From Galerina marginata (lineage: Eukaryota; Basidiomycota; Agaricomycetes; Agaricales; Galerinaceae): 64,000 bases of DNA. Position numbers and translations under genes: made by a program. The notes beneath the pieces are model-generated. The model was not told the origin of the DNA. It worked only from the letters and a program-made list of their open reading frames with translations, and did not search any database. Where the stretch lies: positions 1,054,001 through 1,118,000 of the forward strand of contig JAECYW010000001.1 of the NCBI GenBank assembly GCA_023014335.1, written 5' to 3'. Within the stretch, counting starts at the first letter, position 1. Every line of letters begins with the position of its first letter. Positions 48,533 to 61,504 of the stretch are shown piece after piece.

Positions 48533-51218
48533 ATGGAAGCCAGTGAACACCAGAAGTCTGCAGAGCAGGACGCGCTATCTTCCCCAAGTGCCACAAGTTT
48601 GAATGCCAAAGGTATGTCCAGGCAAATATCGCCTTACATGATATTAACCAACTTTTGAAGGCATTGACGCCGAGGTTGCGGATTTCTTCGCCCAAACAAA
48701 ACTCGATTCAAAGAATACTGTCATTGACGACGAAACGAATGCAAGGCTTCGGTGGCTCGTACACAAGCGTGTACTGGTTAGTCGGTATCCGACGTTGACA
48801 TCATCAATAGCTGACTTCAACTGGCTACTTAGAGTGTCATGGTCGTAACATACTGTAAGAAATTTCACTCAATGGATTTCTATTGGTTAAACGAGTCCCA
48901 TCAGTTGCGCAGACACTCGACAAAGGGTAAAATTTTTCTTCCCGTCAACCTGCGTTTATTTCTAACCACTCTGCGGTCAATTTAGGACTATAAACTTTGC
49001 TTCGATCATGGGTATACGGGAAGATACTCGACTCAGGGGCCAGGAATACGCATGGCTAACAACCTGTGGTCAGTTTCCTCGTTCTTCGCCGAATCTTCGT
49101 TCCCTTGGGACTTAATCTGCACCTTGCAGTTTATATCGCAATGTAAATATCTACGCTACCTTTGGGAGTGATACTTACTATGTGGTTGATGTCATAAGCT
49201 TACTTTGGGAGTTCCCAACCAATTGGATGCTTCAAAGGTTGCCAATAGCGAAATATCTAGCATTCAAGTCAGTAGTCATCTTCTTCTCTCGTAACTGATC
49301 GAATACTATCAAATTCATCATTGAATCCTTTAGCATAGCTGCTTGGGGCGCTGTCCTAGCCTGTACTGCCGCTTGCACCGATTTTACAGGTCTCGTCGTT
49401 GTTAGAACGATGCTTGGGATTTTTGAATGCGTCTGCCAACCGGCTTTTGTATTTTTGTAAATAGGGAGTTTCACAATTCCCTATGCTACTGACATATTCA
49501 CCGTAGATCAACCATGTGGTATACTCGAGATGAGCAAGCACTTGTAATAGGCGCCTTCTACTCTATGAACGGTTTTCAGCAATGCGTTGGTGGTCTCATA
49601 GCGTATGGCATCGCTCAAGTCCACCACGCCAAGCTGAAGAATTGGCAAATTTTATTCACAGTACGATAGGGCTCCCCCCCCTCACCTTCTAACTCTGACG
49701 GAAATTCCATATAGGTCTTGGGTTGTTTGACCTTCGTATGGGGTCTTTTTGTCCTCTGGTGGCTCCCGGATAGCCCCATGCGTGCAACATGTTTTTCACC
49801 AGAAGATCGATTACTTATCGCAGAAAGAGTCAGGAAAAATGAGACTGGTATACAAAATAAGACTTTCAAGGTCGTTCATGCTATTATGGGTCCAGTACGA
49901 TATGCTGACGCCGCGTTCAAACCCAGATGTATCAAGCTTGTGCGCGAATTAGCCTTGCCTGTGCCTGCAGCGGTTGACGTGCTTTCAAATTTAGTGGAAG
50001 CGTTAAAAGATTGGACCGTATGGGCTATCGTTATAATTTCCTTCACAAATGCTCTCCCTACAGGGGGGCTGGGTGCATTCTCGAATATCATCCTGACGGC
50101 CTTCGTAAGTCGCCTAAATATAAATCTTTGTTCGCAGTCTTACCACTTTGTACGCAAGGGCTTCACGCAGCTTCAGACATACTTACTGGCAATCGCACAA
50201 GGTAATTTCATCTCGCTGTTCTGTGCGGGATATTGAATCTCGCGTCAGGAGTTATTATCATGGCCTTCCTTTTCAGTGCAGCATACTTGTCCAAGCGCTA
50301 CAAGCAAAGACTCCTGCTTGCCTTTGTGAGTTCACTCCTGTTATCTTTTATGTTTACTTGACGGCCGTAGATCTATACCTTGCCCAATGTTGCTGGCACC
50401 ATCGTCTTCCTTAGTGAGCATTCATATCATTGGATAATTACAGTACCTTACTTTGGTCTGACAGCGGTTCCAACGTCTGCCAAAACCAAAGTTGGCCTTC
50501 TCTTGGCGTTCTAGTGCGTTCAAGCCTTGCCGATTCTGGTGATCTAAATTCAATGCAACCACTTCAGTTGCACTCAAGGATTTGGAGCGGTAGCCGTGCT
50601 CAATTTGGCGGTTATGTCGGGCAATGTTGCAGGAGTAGACCTACCTCTTGATCTTAAATTTCGGTTTCCTGAACTAGTCTATAGCGCACGAAACAAGTTG
50701 TTGCATCCAGCCTTGTGTTCATGTGCGTTCTTTGGCCAGCTCGTCATCTTACTGTGGCTAATATCTATTTCTCAGTGCTTGGGCTGTTGGCAATGCCATA
50801 GGGCCGCAGGGTTTGTCGTGCACGTCCGCTGATCACCTCTTGGAGTTTATAATATCTTTCGTAGTGTTTCGGGATAACGACAAACCCCGGTATTTTAAAG
50901 CCTTCGTTGTGCACATCATTGTCTACGGGGTCCAACTTGTTGCCATCTTTTTGCTTCGCCTTCATCTCATGGCTCAGAATGCGTTGAAACGTCGTGCCCA
51001 AGGCATTACACCATCTCGGGGAACTGTGGAAGGCTCTGTAAGTCTCTGAGCTTGAAATGTCGTTTTGTCCATTGATTGTCTGTTCCAGGACGAGCAACTT
51101 GCACACAAGCATGCCTTCGATGACTTGACTGACAGGGAGAACCCTGATTGTACGTCTTCTTCCATTACTTGACATGTTTAGGACTCATCAAGTGAAACCA
51201 GTTCGCTACGTTTATTGA
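48533..51218 (+). CDS. MFS transporter, anion:cation symporter (allantoate permease/DAL5) type
   Basis: Twelve-span importer, 520 residues, from 22 exons: 48533-48611, 48661-48776, 48833-48854, 48905-48926, 48986-49068, 49130-49142, 49199-49267, 49334-49456, 49507-49660, 49715-49870, 49927-49939, 49995-50104, 50159-50201, 50249-50325, 50371-50413, 50465-50513, 50568-50634, 50685-50722, 50776-50810, 50865-51037, 51089-51149, 51202-51218. Family marks: QTLDKGTINFASIMGI, EFPTNWMLQRLPIAKYL, FYSMNG, WWLPDSP, MSGNVAGRTK, AWAVGNAIGPQ and the C-terminal ENPDFRYVY. Two exons are only 13 bases. All phases close without a frameshift. DAL5-type carriers import carboxylates, ureides, vitamins or oligosaccharide acids; with GH105 next door, an unsaturated uronate oligomer is a plausible substrate (inference). 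Confidence 0.88.
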
Positions 51219-51388
51219 ACGCGGGAGGATGTATTACCTAGTCGAATGGTAAATTGTTAGGAACTGAAATGCCCGCGATCAGCTGAATTACTGCTTCTTT
51301 GTTCAATATGACAAACATTAAAATACAAGAAGGAACTACAAGCTACATCACTGATCACTAACAATGAAGGCAGAACAGTTGGTCAACA

Positions 51389-54342
51389 TTATGATGGGGG
51401 TTGTCCCAAGGGTAAGTCGAGCTCAGTGGCGAGTTTTGTTAGTTCTTTTTCTACAAGAACGATGCGAGAACGGCTGTCAAGCGACGTTAGCAAATGAGTA
51501 AAATATCCAAGTTGGGACCTACTCAAAGTTAGACCGTTCTCCGTATTCAAATGCCTGAGAAAAGCCCAAGGTTTTAGTACTTTCTGCATGTTTCTTTCCT
51601 CTTTCCTTCTCTTTTTCGAGAAAGCTTTGAAGAGGGGGTAAAATGCGAGTGTACTCCTTTTCGAGCTTTGAAAACCGAGTATTAGTTTTATATAGCGGAA
51701 GAGTGTAGGAGGCAGTGTACATACCATTCTTGTTCGAGCCACTAATGATTCTTCGTCATACCTCCCAACACCAAGGACGTCTGCCTTCATGCGTTTCAGC
51801 TCCTCGAACCACTTAGTTTCGTGCTCGCTGAGCTCTGGCGAGGCCTGTTTCATCAAAGCTTGAAGCAATCGGTCAAACCTCGCCAACAACAATTTCTGTT
51901 CCTCTTGAATCTTGGAAAACCTTGCCTCGCTGCGTTGCCGCTCAGACCCCTTGAGTTTTTCAACGAGCTCTTCCATTTCTCTACATTTGGCCGACTGAAG
52001 CTCAAGTTCTTTCTTCTGAATATGAACCCGTGAAACTGCCCCTTGATAAGCAAGGTGGATTGCCTGGACCTGTGATCCAATCTGAGCAACAGTTTGGCCA
52101 ATAAATCGCAAAGTGTCAGGCGTTAACATGAACTCCTTTGAGCCAGGTGAAAGACCCGGTAGGGAGAGCTTTGGATGGTTGGGAATGCCAGATCGATTGG
52201 CAATTATTGAGGGAGGCGTATAAGGCTCATTACCCAGCATTGATACATGGCTTGGCGGTCCTTCCGGAGGAGTTAGCCACTTACTCCTATTGACCACTTC
52301 AGACCCTTTAATACCGAGAATGGGTTTTTTGTTGAGGGAAGTTTGTGATCGAATATTTAGAGCGAAGGAGGTTATTCGCATAACCGAAGTGAGGATGAAG
52401 ATGCTGTAGGTAAGATAAACGTCATTAGGTATGGCAATCCCGATGACAGGGTTGGAACATCTGAGAGAGCAAATGGTGAGATCGAGATAACCGAAATAGG
52501 TTTGGATACCTACTTCCTCTCTACTGAAAACGTGGTTAGAATTGGCTGAACGTTGGTCATGGCAGCCTTTTCGAGTCCCGCTTTCAATAACGATTCGTCT
52601 TCGTTCTCCTCTCGCAGAGCGGCCGACAAAGTCATAAGGACAGGCGAGATGTCCAGACTATGGACCCCGAAAGCATGGTAGACATACACCATATCGTCGT
52701 GTAGAGGGTCAAGGAGGAAGACAGGGTGGTTTGCACGTAACAATTCCAGCAAAGACTCTGTATTTTGGTTGACTGAGATTTGACAAAGCATTGTGATGAG
52801 TCCAAGATCTATATTTTCATATACGGCTAACATTGGTAGGTCTCGGGAAACCTGAAAAAAATGGTCAGGGCATCTGGCAAGATCTACTTAGAAAACGCTT
52901 ACTTGTTTAGTATCCCATCTGGCTTCGACCTTTTCCACGTCCAGAAACAGATCAACCTTGCCGTCTTGGTACGACACAAGCATGACGCCCAAATGTTCTG
53001 TGTCCCTTGCATCATCGTCAGGATCGTCCTCATCTGTCCCAAAGGCAAGATAGGTAATATCTGTGGCGTCGCCACCCTCACTGCCCTCGAGAATTCTCGG
53101 AGACGGCTGCAGCAGGAAAGGTCCTTGGCGCAAAGGAGGCGATTTGATGGTAGTTGGAGGATGCATAAGAACGGCCTTTGATGTAGCAGGAAAAACTGTT
53201 CCTGGTGGCAATTGTTTTACTAAAGCAGTGATATATTTGTGTTGGTAATCGTAAATCGTCGACAGAATTTTCGGAGCAGACGAAGTTCCCTGGGCGAGGA
53301 ACTCTTGTTTTGCTGAAATGAAGCATTCCAAAGAGTGAATATAGGAAGATGGAATGGAGCTACAAACCATTGAATAAAAGTTAAGACTTGGAATGACTTC
53401 AAAACGTACCCATTTTGAGGCATATAAGGACAGATTGAATAAATGTCGCCTGATCTGGTGACTGCATATACTGTAAGGGGACCCCAGTCCGCACGACCTT
53501 TTCCAAGGGTGAAAGAAGCGACTTCTCTCTCCGAGTTATCGTCCGCCATGAATGACTTTGCTTTCTTCTCTGGAATGAAAGTCAAAACCTGTTGAGGTTC
53601 TTCTGTATCAACTGATATGTCGTATTCCCTTGTAGGGCTTGAGTTTTCCGCGGAAAATAGCTACATATGCGCACATACCTTAACTTTCCGTCAACACTCA
53701 TGACAAGCAGTGTTGAACCAGCATCTCCCCATGGGTGCCAGTCAAGCTTGGCAATTGGTGCAGAATTATTAGCCGCATGATAAAATTGGCCCACTTGGAC
53801 GGCTCTGACAAAATCATCAGGAAAGTATGAAATCTGATCATGAATTCGCCTACTTGCAATCAATTGACTCGGGCACAAGCCTACTATAACCAACGCGGGG
53901 CAAAACTATAACCGCTACCTGGTACGCACCCGCAACTGCTAATAGTTTGCCACTCGGATTCAGCGCTATTTGGTGAATTTCAAACTGAATGTTTGGTGTA
54001 TGCAGCGTCTGAAAGTAATTTCTCTATTTTAATAGCAGTCTGGGGCAGTGAAGTAAACGTACCTTGTATGATTTGCGCACACTGTGACTTAGTTTGAGAT
54101 CTCCAAAAGATGACATTCTAATCTCCTTTCCCGCAGCGACGATAAGATCAGCGTCCTTCAAGGTCATAACTTGGCGCCGGCCTGGGGGAACGGGGCGATC
54201 TTCCACTGGATCCAAACTCGTGAAAGCCGGGAGAGTAGTTCGTTGATAATTCCAGGGCATTTTGTGAGCCATTAATGGATTTTGGAAGGGAGAAAATTGG
54301 GTGATCGCGTAGGAGCTCTGTCCATTCGTCGTTGTCGGACAT
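51389..54342 (-). CDS. NUP88: nucleoporin NUP88/NUP82 family (one frameshift)
   Basis: Cytoplasmic-face nuclear pore protein with an N-terminal beta-propeller and C-terminal coiled coil. Nine exons: 54342-54063, 54008-53854, 53804-53679, 53628-53410, 53359-52903, 52851-52514, 52460-51725, 51665-51523, 51473-51389; 845 residues. Landmarks: DHPIFSLP near the start, RRQVMTLKDADLIVAAG, HTPNIQFEIHQIALNPSGKLLAVAG, QVGQFYH, KLDWHPWGDAGSTLLVMS, then long helices (LELQSAKCREMEELVEKL) and a C-terminal helix ending LGQPPS. Exon 1 needs one A removed from AAAA (plus strand TTTT 54280-54283), joining FSLP to NPLMAHKMPWNY; later phases all agree. Family call rests on several conserved blocks; naming to NUP88 is fairly sure. 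Confidence 0.82.
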
Positions 54343-54495
54343 GATTGTCGGTTGAAAGAACGCAAATAGCGACTCAGTTCAGCCTTGAAGTGTGCAGCGT
54401 GACGCGACTTGTTTTTCCCACGGGAGACTGACGCGTTCTATCAGCTTGCGCGTCCTCTTTGCAATAACTATATCTCATTTCTCTACCACTAAACC
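54343..54495. promoter_or_regulatory. shared promoter of NUP88 and PRE10
   Basis: A 153-base gap between diverging starts. It holds one ACGCGT hexamer (54431-54436) that also occurs twice in the RPN12/PRE3 promoter. Confidence 0.45.
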
Positions 54496-55550
54496 ATGAC
54501 TTCCATAGGAACAGGCTACGATCTCTCAGCAAGCACGTACTCGCCAGATGGCAGAATCTTTCAAGTATATATGTTTATCCCAGCTCTTGGATTGGCCTGA
54601 CAATGTCCCGCTATTAGGTAGAGTACGCAAATAAAGCTGTGGAAAACTCTGGGTGCGTAACTTGCACTGTTTACAGTTTATATGTATCTGACACTGTCCC
54701 CAGAACGGCCATCGGCCTCAAGGTCAAAGACGGCATTGTCTTAGCCGTTGAGAAACTCGTGCACTCGAAGCTGTTGGTACCAGGAGCGAACCGGAGAATC
54801 CAAACCATAGATCGTCATATTGGATTGGTAAGTTGCATGCTCATGGATAATAGGTTGGCTGAATTAAAGCTTGGTGGATAGGCTACTGCAGGATTACTGG
54901 CTGATGGCAGGCATCTTTCAAACCGAGCTCGAGATGAGGCTGCAGGCTATCGTGAAACATATAATTCACCTCCTCCGTTGAAAGTCTGTATCTTTAAACG
55001 TTATACCCACAATTTATTTATTAACTCGAGGAAAGGCTGTTGCAGATCGTCTGGGACTTTACGTGCAAGCTTACACGTTATTTTCATCAGTTCGTCCCTT
55101 TGGAATCAGCACAATATTAGGCACTGTGGATGAAGACGGACCTGGGTTGTTTGTTGTCGAGCCCAGTGGTGTTTACTTTGTAAGTCTGACTTGTGGCTTT
55201 CTATTCTTATGTCTTTGTGACAGCCTACTAGGGCTATCATGGTGCAGCAGTAGGAAAAGGCCGACAGTTGGCCAAGACCGAATTGGAGAAACTCAAGCTA
55301 TCGGAGCTTTCTTTGCGGGAAGCAGTCGTTGAAGCTGCAAGAATGTACGTACTACTATTTTATTTCTGTGTTCTTATTTTTATGTTCTTGTAGCATCTAT
55401 CTTGTACATGATGACGCCAAAGAGAAAGAATTTGAACTCGAAATGTCCTGGATTGGACCAGAAAGTAATAACATCCATGTACACGTACCCAAAGATCTAT
55501 TCGACGAGGCAGAAGCCAAGGCAAAGGCTGCTTTGGAGACATTTGAATAG
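54496..55550 (+). CDS. PRE10: 20S proteasome subunit alpha-7 (PRE10/PSMA3)
   Basis: Outer-ring alpha subunit of the proteasome core. Seven exons: 54496-54564, 54618-54652, 54704-54827, 54882-54983, 55036-55179, 55232-55344, 55394-55550; 247 residues. N-terminal alpha-type signature [33 protein letters not shown], then [13 protein letters not shown] and [21 protein letters not shown], which identify alpha-7. The usual acidic C-terminal extension is short here. All phases agree. Followed tail-to-tail by RPN12. Confidence 0.95.
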
Positions 55551-55632
55551 GCATTGGTTTCTGTGTAATATATCCTTCTTTTCCAAGGTTCTGTGCAATT
55601 AAAGAAATTCTCACTGCTTAAAATCTGAAGTA

Positions 55633-56675
55633 TTATACAATCTGTTCTAATTCTCTGGCGTAGGCCAGAGACGCGGCAATGAGTCGTTGCTTTGGTATCT
55701 CCATCTTCTCTTCGCCCTTGCGCTTGAAGGTGATTGTACCAGCAGAAACATCGACTTGCCATCCACGCTAGATCATGATGCTATAGTCGATGAAATGTTT
55801 ATAACATGGCAATCGTGCGTACCTTCTGAGCGAATGTCAACAGTTCAGATTGATTTGTGAAGAACAACAAAGTGGCAGCGTCTTTCAGAGGAAGGCTTTC
55901 GTACGCCGCTTCCTCACAACTGGCGATTTCGTTCCTGGTGCAAAGTAAATGACAAACGTCCCGATGACAAGAAACAGGCTATACCTGATAGTACCCATCA
56001 GGCTGTCAACGAAGAACTTGTATTCTTCTGCGGGGGCTTCCTCTCTTGCGTTCCAAACTTTGCTATAACTACCTTCCATGAGCCACCTCTCGAGATTTAC
56101 AGGGTGTCTGATGAAGGGATTTTCCGCAATAATATCAGCATCGAGGCTCTCAAGAGTTGTGTGGAAATCGGCGATGCGGTTTTGGGTTAGAAGGCGGATA
56201 AGGTTGAGGCCTCGGATGGGGTATTCACGCTTAGATGGGGGAAGAGATTCACTGAATTCAAAAGTTAAGCAGACCTTGTCTATGGATTACAGTGGGCATA
56301 CCTGTAGTCCGTGTAGAATGTCTGCAGTTGGGCGAAATATCTGTCGAATGAAGGTACATCTCGACTTCGGATGCTAACAAAGGCGCCAACTTCCAAAATG
56401 TCACCTGCATTTCGGGTCAGCATAGATTTACCTTGATAATACGCTGCACTTACGAGCAACGACAAGGTCGCCAAGGTTAACGTCGCCTTGAGGGAGAAGA
56501 AGGCCAGCTTCAATTAGGCCGATCTAAGGAGGATGAGCCGAATGCATTTATTGGTGGAATCCCTGAGCCTGACCTTGAGTTTTGGTAGCAGCGCCTGGCA
56601 CTTCTTAAGGTCAGAAGGCTTGGAATAAAATGCGCGGCCTAGTTCTTCGTAGTAAACCTTGAGTTGAGCAGCCAT
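55633..56675 (-). CDS. RPN12: 26S proteasome lid subunit RPN12 (PSMD8)
   Basis: Regulatory-particle lid subunit with a PCI domain. Six exons: 56675-56574, 56523-56454, 56404-56302, 56251-55985, 55934-55823, 55767-55633; 262 residues. Landmarks: LKVYYEELGRAFYSKPSDL, ARDILEVGAFVSIRSRDVPSF, FDRYFAQLQTFY, LNLIRLLTQNRIADFHTTLE, HPVNLERWLMEGSY and GTITFKRK near the C-terminal winged helix. Length matches the family. Divergent from PRE3. Confidence 0.95.
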
Positions 56676-56817
56676 GAGCAAGAAAGAAAGTTGATGGTGG
56701 TGATATACAAACGAGGACGCGTGTATAACGAGACGCGTCAGCTCTGATCATTTCCAAAACTGGCCTTCGCCTCATTCACCCAAACTCCCAACATCTTTTC
56801 CTCTCTACTTAGCTATC
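56676..56817. promoter_or_regulatory. shared promoter of RPN12 and PRE3
   Basis: A 142-base gap between diverging starts of two proteasome genes. Two ACGCGT hexamers sit at 56717-56722 and 56733-56738, 16 bases apart. No yeast-type Rpn4 (PACE) element was seen. Confidence 0.5.
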
Positions 56818-57808
<991 letters not shown>

Positions 57809-57891
57809 GATGTATGATACCTGTATAATTTGAATGTCTGTCTGGTGGCCTTTCCATTAATCCACTGCAAACTATGTTCTCGTGTTGATAC

Positions 57892-59382
57892 TCAACCTTC
57901 CCACCCTTCACCATCATACATTCTCAATCTCCAAAGAGCAACGGCAATGGCAGCTGCGTCGCCTCGGATGGCGGTCCCTTCATCTGAACAAAGCAAAAAA
58001 GCATGGCTACTTTTGGACTGGGCGGTGTTATTTTTTGGAGGTGAATCCTTGTTCACATGCAGACGTTTGACGTGCCGTTCGGCAGCTAAAATGCGCAGAA
58101 GTATTGAATGCAAAGCAGAACGTTGGGACCGACTTGGGAAAGCGGCAGTACTGTTATACAGTGGAACCTGAAGTGAGGGTAAGGTATTTGGTAGTTCTTC
58201 TTCCTGTGCTACCCAAGCAGAAGGGAGAAGCGAGGACGTTGGTGGTACATTTTTGGGAATGTGTTCGTCATCAGGAGGCAGAGGAGACAAGGAGCCCGTA
58301 GGTCTCTTCTTTGTAACCACGTCCTTATTGACTGGAGGAACAATAAGAACCGCGACAGCACTCTGAGAAGGGAGCGACGCAGTAGACCTCATCAAACCCC
58401 ACTCTTCGCGTGTTAATCTGCGAAGAATAACATTGGAATTCCCAAGGTTCTTACGGGTTTTGACCACGTATTCTAGTCTTTCCGCAAGTAGTTCAAACTC
58501 TTGCAGTACACGCAAACGCAGGAGATGCGCGATTTGATTCTCCAAGAAAGGGTACAAGGTGAGATCAGGAGACTTGCGTTTGTAGCCGCCTTTCTCTAGT
58601 TGCGAGACCGCGTTTCGCCAGCAGAGGACGTAGCTTCCGCCTGGCACTTGACGGTTTGTGTATTTGGGGTGCAAAATGCCGTCTGGGACCAGCTTTGTTG
58701 ATGATTTTCTGCCAGACGGTAGTCGAGAAGAAGATATACTCATACCGACCAGACGAATAAGAAGATCTGAACCCGATTAATTAACGAGGTGCACAATGCA
58801 CAATGAGAAAAGAGAGCATACCGGATGGCAAACGACGCTGGGTCACCAGGCAAACGCGTATCGGAGAAGATAGCATCCTGACTACGTACCAGAAGTAACA
58901 AGTCAAGTTCGATAATTATAAAAGCAAAGACGATATAAACGTACGCACGATATGGGTTTGCCCACCACCCAAACTCTGCTCTTGTCATCTGCCGTGGGGG
59001 GTCAATGTGGTTTGTGTCCACCTTCCCCTAAACCGGAGAGAGATGAAGGTATCCTCTTGTGCCGTGCATAGTCTTTTGCATTGGTAACTGGGCTTTGTGG
59101 TGATAATAGTATAGAACGGGAATGGTGTGCAGGATGAAAGGAGGGAGGAGGCAAAGGTGGTTTGTAGGACGATTCCTTTGCTGGTTTTCGAGTTTTAAAT
59201 TCGAAGAATCTTTCATGATTTGCTTGCCTCTCAATCTTGTCTAAAAGGCGTGGCAAGATGCGTGGCATATCATCCAGGAAGAAAGGGGACAGTGACGGGT
59301 ATTTTTGGAAATGATCTGCTTCCCAAATTGGGATGATCATCCAGCTAAAGCCAAAGCAGCACAACTTATAAAAGGCCTGCAT
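57892..59382 (-). CDS. conserved-looking membrane protein, function unknown (one frameshift)
   Basis: Two exons: 59382-58822 and 58738-57892; 468 residues after removing one base from CCCC (plus strand 59025-59028), which joins SSLSGLG to KVDTNHIDPPR. The N-terminal part is Pro/Ser/His-rich. One strong span lies near residues 140-165 (AYVYIVFAFIIIELDLLLLV) after FGWWANPY. The C-terminal 270 residues are soluble, with STKLVPDGILHPKYTNR, LLRLRVLQEFELLAERLEYV, ILRRLTREEW, VPPVNKDV and DDEHIPKNVPPTSSLLPSAW. I recognise no named domain. The second exon uses a GAG acceptor to keep phase, which is uncertain. An internal Met at about 59337 is another possible start. Confidence 0.65.
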
Positions 59383-59451
59383 GTTCGCATATGGATCTCA
59401 TCTTTAATCTTCTTTTAAACCCTCAACGAGCTCACTTTGTTCTCGCAGGCT
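59383..59451. promoter_or_regulatory. very short divergent promoter
   Basis: Only 69 bases separate the two proposed ATG codons (115 if the later Met of the minus gene is used). Leaders must be very short or overlap. Confidence 0.35.
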
Positions 59452-61092
59452 ATGGCCGCCCTCATTAACAATACTAAGAGCTTATGGCGCAGATCGATCA
59501 AGCTCAAGGATGGACCACTTGATTCAACCATACCAGGGACAGGCGAAGTTGTAACGTTCGCAGTAATTGGCTGCGGACAACGCGGAAAGGTGTGTAAATC
59601 ATCTCTCTTTGAAATCTGCCTGCGATAATCCCCTTATCCAGTCTTACACTAAATACGCCTTGAGTTCCCCCGAGCGTTGCAAGGTTGTTGCTATCGCTGA
59701 ACCTCGCCCGAAGACCCAGAAGCAATTTGCGGCATTGCATAATGTTGACAAGACGCTCGTATTTAATACATGGCAGGATCTCCACGCAGCATCCGCAGAA
59801 ACTATCAGCACAATCGGCAAGAGACTGGCAGACGCCGTTATCATTGCTGTGCAGGATCACCTCCATGCAGAAGTTGCCGTAGCCTTTGCAGAACAAGGTT
59901 ACCACATCCTTTGTGAGAAGCCCATGGCCACGAGCATTCAGGATTGTATCAAGATTGAGACTGCTGTCAAGGATGCAGGCATGATTTTTGGGATGGGACA
60001 TGGTATGCAATGAATGGAACGTATCGTAGCCTCTCTAATTACCCTTGCAGTCATGCGCTACTCCCCATATAGCCAAGAAATCACTGAGATCGTTCGTTCC
60101 GGCAATCTTGGAGAACTGATAAATGTTGTCCAGGTTGAGCCTGTGGGCTACTATCACTTTGCTCACTCTTATGTGCGGGGAAACTGGTCTAATGAGAAAG
60201 CCAGTTCATTTTCCTTAATGACTAAATCATGCCAGTAAGATTGGAATTTCTATGCTACGACGATTTACTGCTTGACACTGACTTGCAATAGTGATATCGA
60301 CTTGCTTTGTCATTGGTTTTATCCAGCTAGTCCAGTGAAAGTTTCTTCTTTTGGGTCGTTGAGGCATTTTCGTAAATCTGCGAAACCGAAGGAAGCTGGA
60401 AACGCCACCCGTTGCCTGGAATGTCCCATGGAGAAAGACTGTGCATACAGTGCAAAAAAGAGTAAGCCCTCCTTCTGAAATAAACACGACGTTCGACCTG
60501 ACTATAGTACTTATATGCAGTTTATCTGGACCCAGTGTCTCACGGCAACACGGGATGGCCGGTTGAAACTATCGTTGACGGCCTGCCCGATATCGAAAAT
60601 GTCACGGATGCTCTGAAGAACGGGCCATACGGCCTCTGCGTCTACGAAAGCGCCAATGACGTCTGCGACAATCAGGTTGTGAATATAGAATTTTCTAACG
60701 GCTCCACAGCCTCCTTTACCATGGTTGCCTATACATCGGCGATTTGTGAACGGCAAACCAGAATGCACTTCAGTCAAGGCGAGATCATCGGAGATATGAA
60801 CACATTCACTGTCAGCGACTTCCGGAAACGAACGACCAAGGTCCATCGCCCGAGGAGCGAGGGTGGCGGACACGGTGGAGGCGATACGGGTCTCATACGC
60901 TCCTTCGTGGAAGCCGTTTCGGCGACCCAACAGGATTTGCTGGGAACAGACGCCGGTGAGGTTCTGAAGAGTCATCTGACGGTTTTTGCTGCCGAGGCGA
61001 GCAGAAAGAGCGGGACAGTCGTGGATTGTGCTGCATTTGAAAGAGAGGCTAGAGAAAATTTGAACCTGAAGGCGAATAATGCAGATAGCTAA
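59452..61092 (+). CDS. Gfo/Idh/MocA-family NAD(P)-dependent oxidoreductase
   Basis: Cytosolic sugar or inositol-type dehydrogenase, 474 residues. Five exons: 59452-59589, 59642-60002, 60051-60234, 60292-60461, 60521-61092. Rossmann motif FAVIGCGQRGK near residue 38, then the family EKP motif (HILCEKPMA), and the C-terminal alpha/beta domain with HDIDLLCHWF. A CLECPMEKDC cluster lies between them, seen in many StrI-like members. GGGHGGGDTGLIRSFVEAV is the typical C-terminal helix lead-in. Substrate unknown. Confidence 0.9.
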
Positions 61093-61504
61093 TGGTGTTC
61101 GAGGGAAAATAATTGCTGCTAACCGTGCTCGTGAAATTTTTACCCTAAAGACGCAGAGGCGGACTTGAATATTTGTAGGGAATCCGGCGATCGTGTATTT
61201 GTGTATTGCCATACATCGTTATACCAGCCCATGCAACGGGATGCATGATGATGTTCTCTGCCTTCTCCGTTCCACCGAATATGGAATAACTGCGGCGGAG
61301 TAGCCGCCCCTGCCAAAAGCGTTTTCTTTCGGTCTTTTACTCCAGCATCTGCTACGGACTGCCAGGGAATAACAGTGCGGAACGCAGTCGATTCTTGTAC
61401 CTGGCCCAGCCCTGGCCCAAAGCGACTACATATTCCTTGGACTTGGTACTTAAGTTTTCGGGATCTCGTGGTATTCGACAGGTTTCCCCCCTCTGCCGCG
61501 CGAC
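61093..61504. other. gap before the alpha/beta hydrolase
   Basis: No plausible gene. Open frames on the minus strand are shadows of the hydrolase and its leader. It should contain the hydrolase promoter and the 3' end of the oxidoreductase gene. Confidence 0.45.

Noticed and set aside
53854..54008. An intron starting at GTGCGT inside NUP88 exon 2
   Set aside because: Reading through keeps the conserved AYQVAVIVLPR block in frame, so the exon is continuous.
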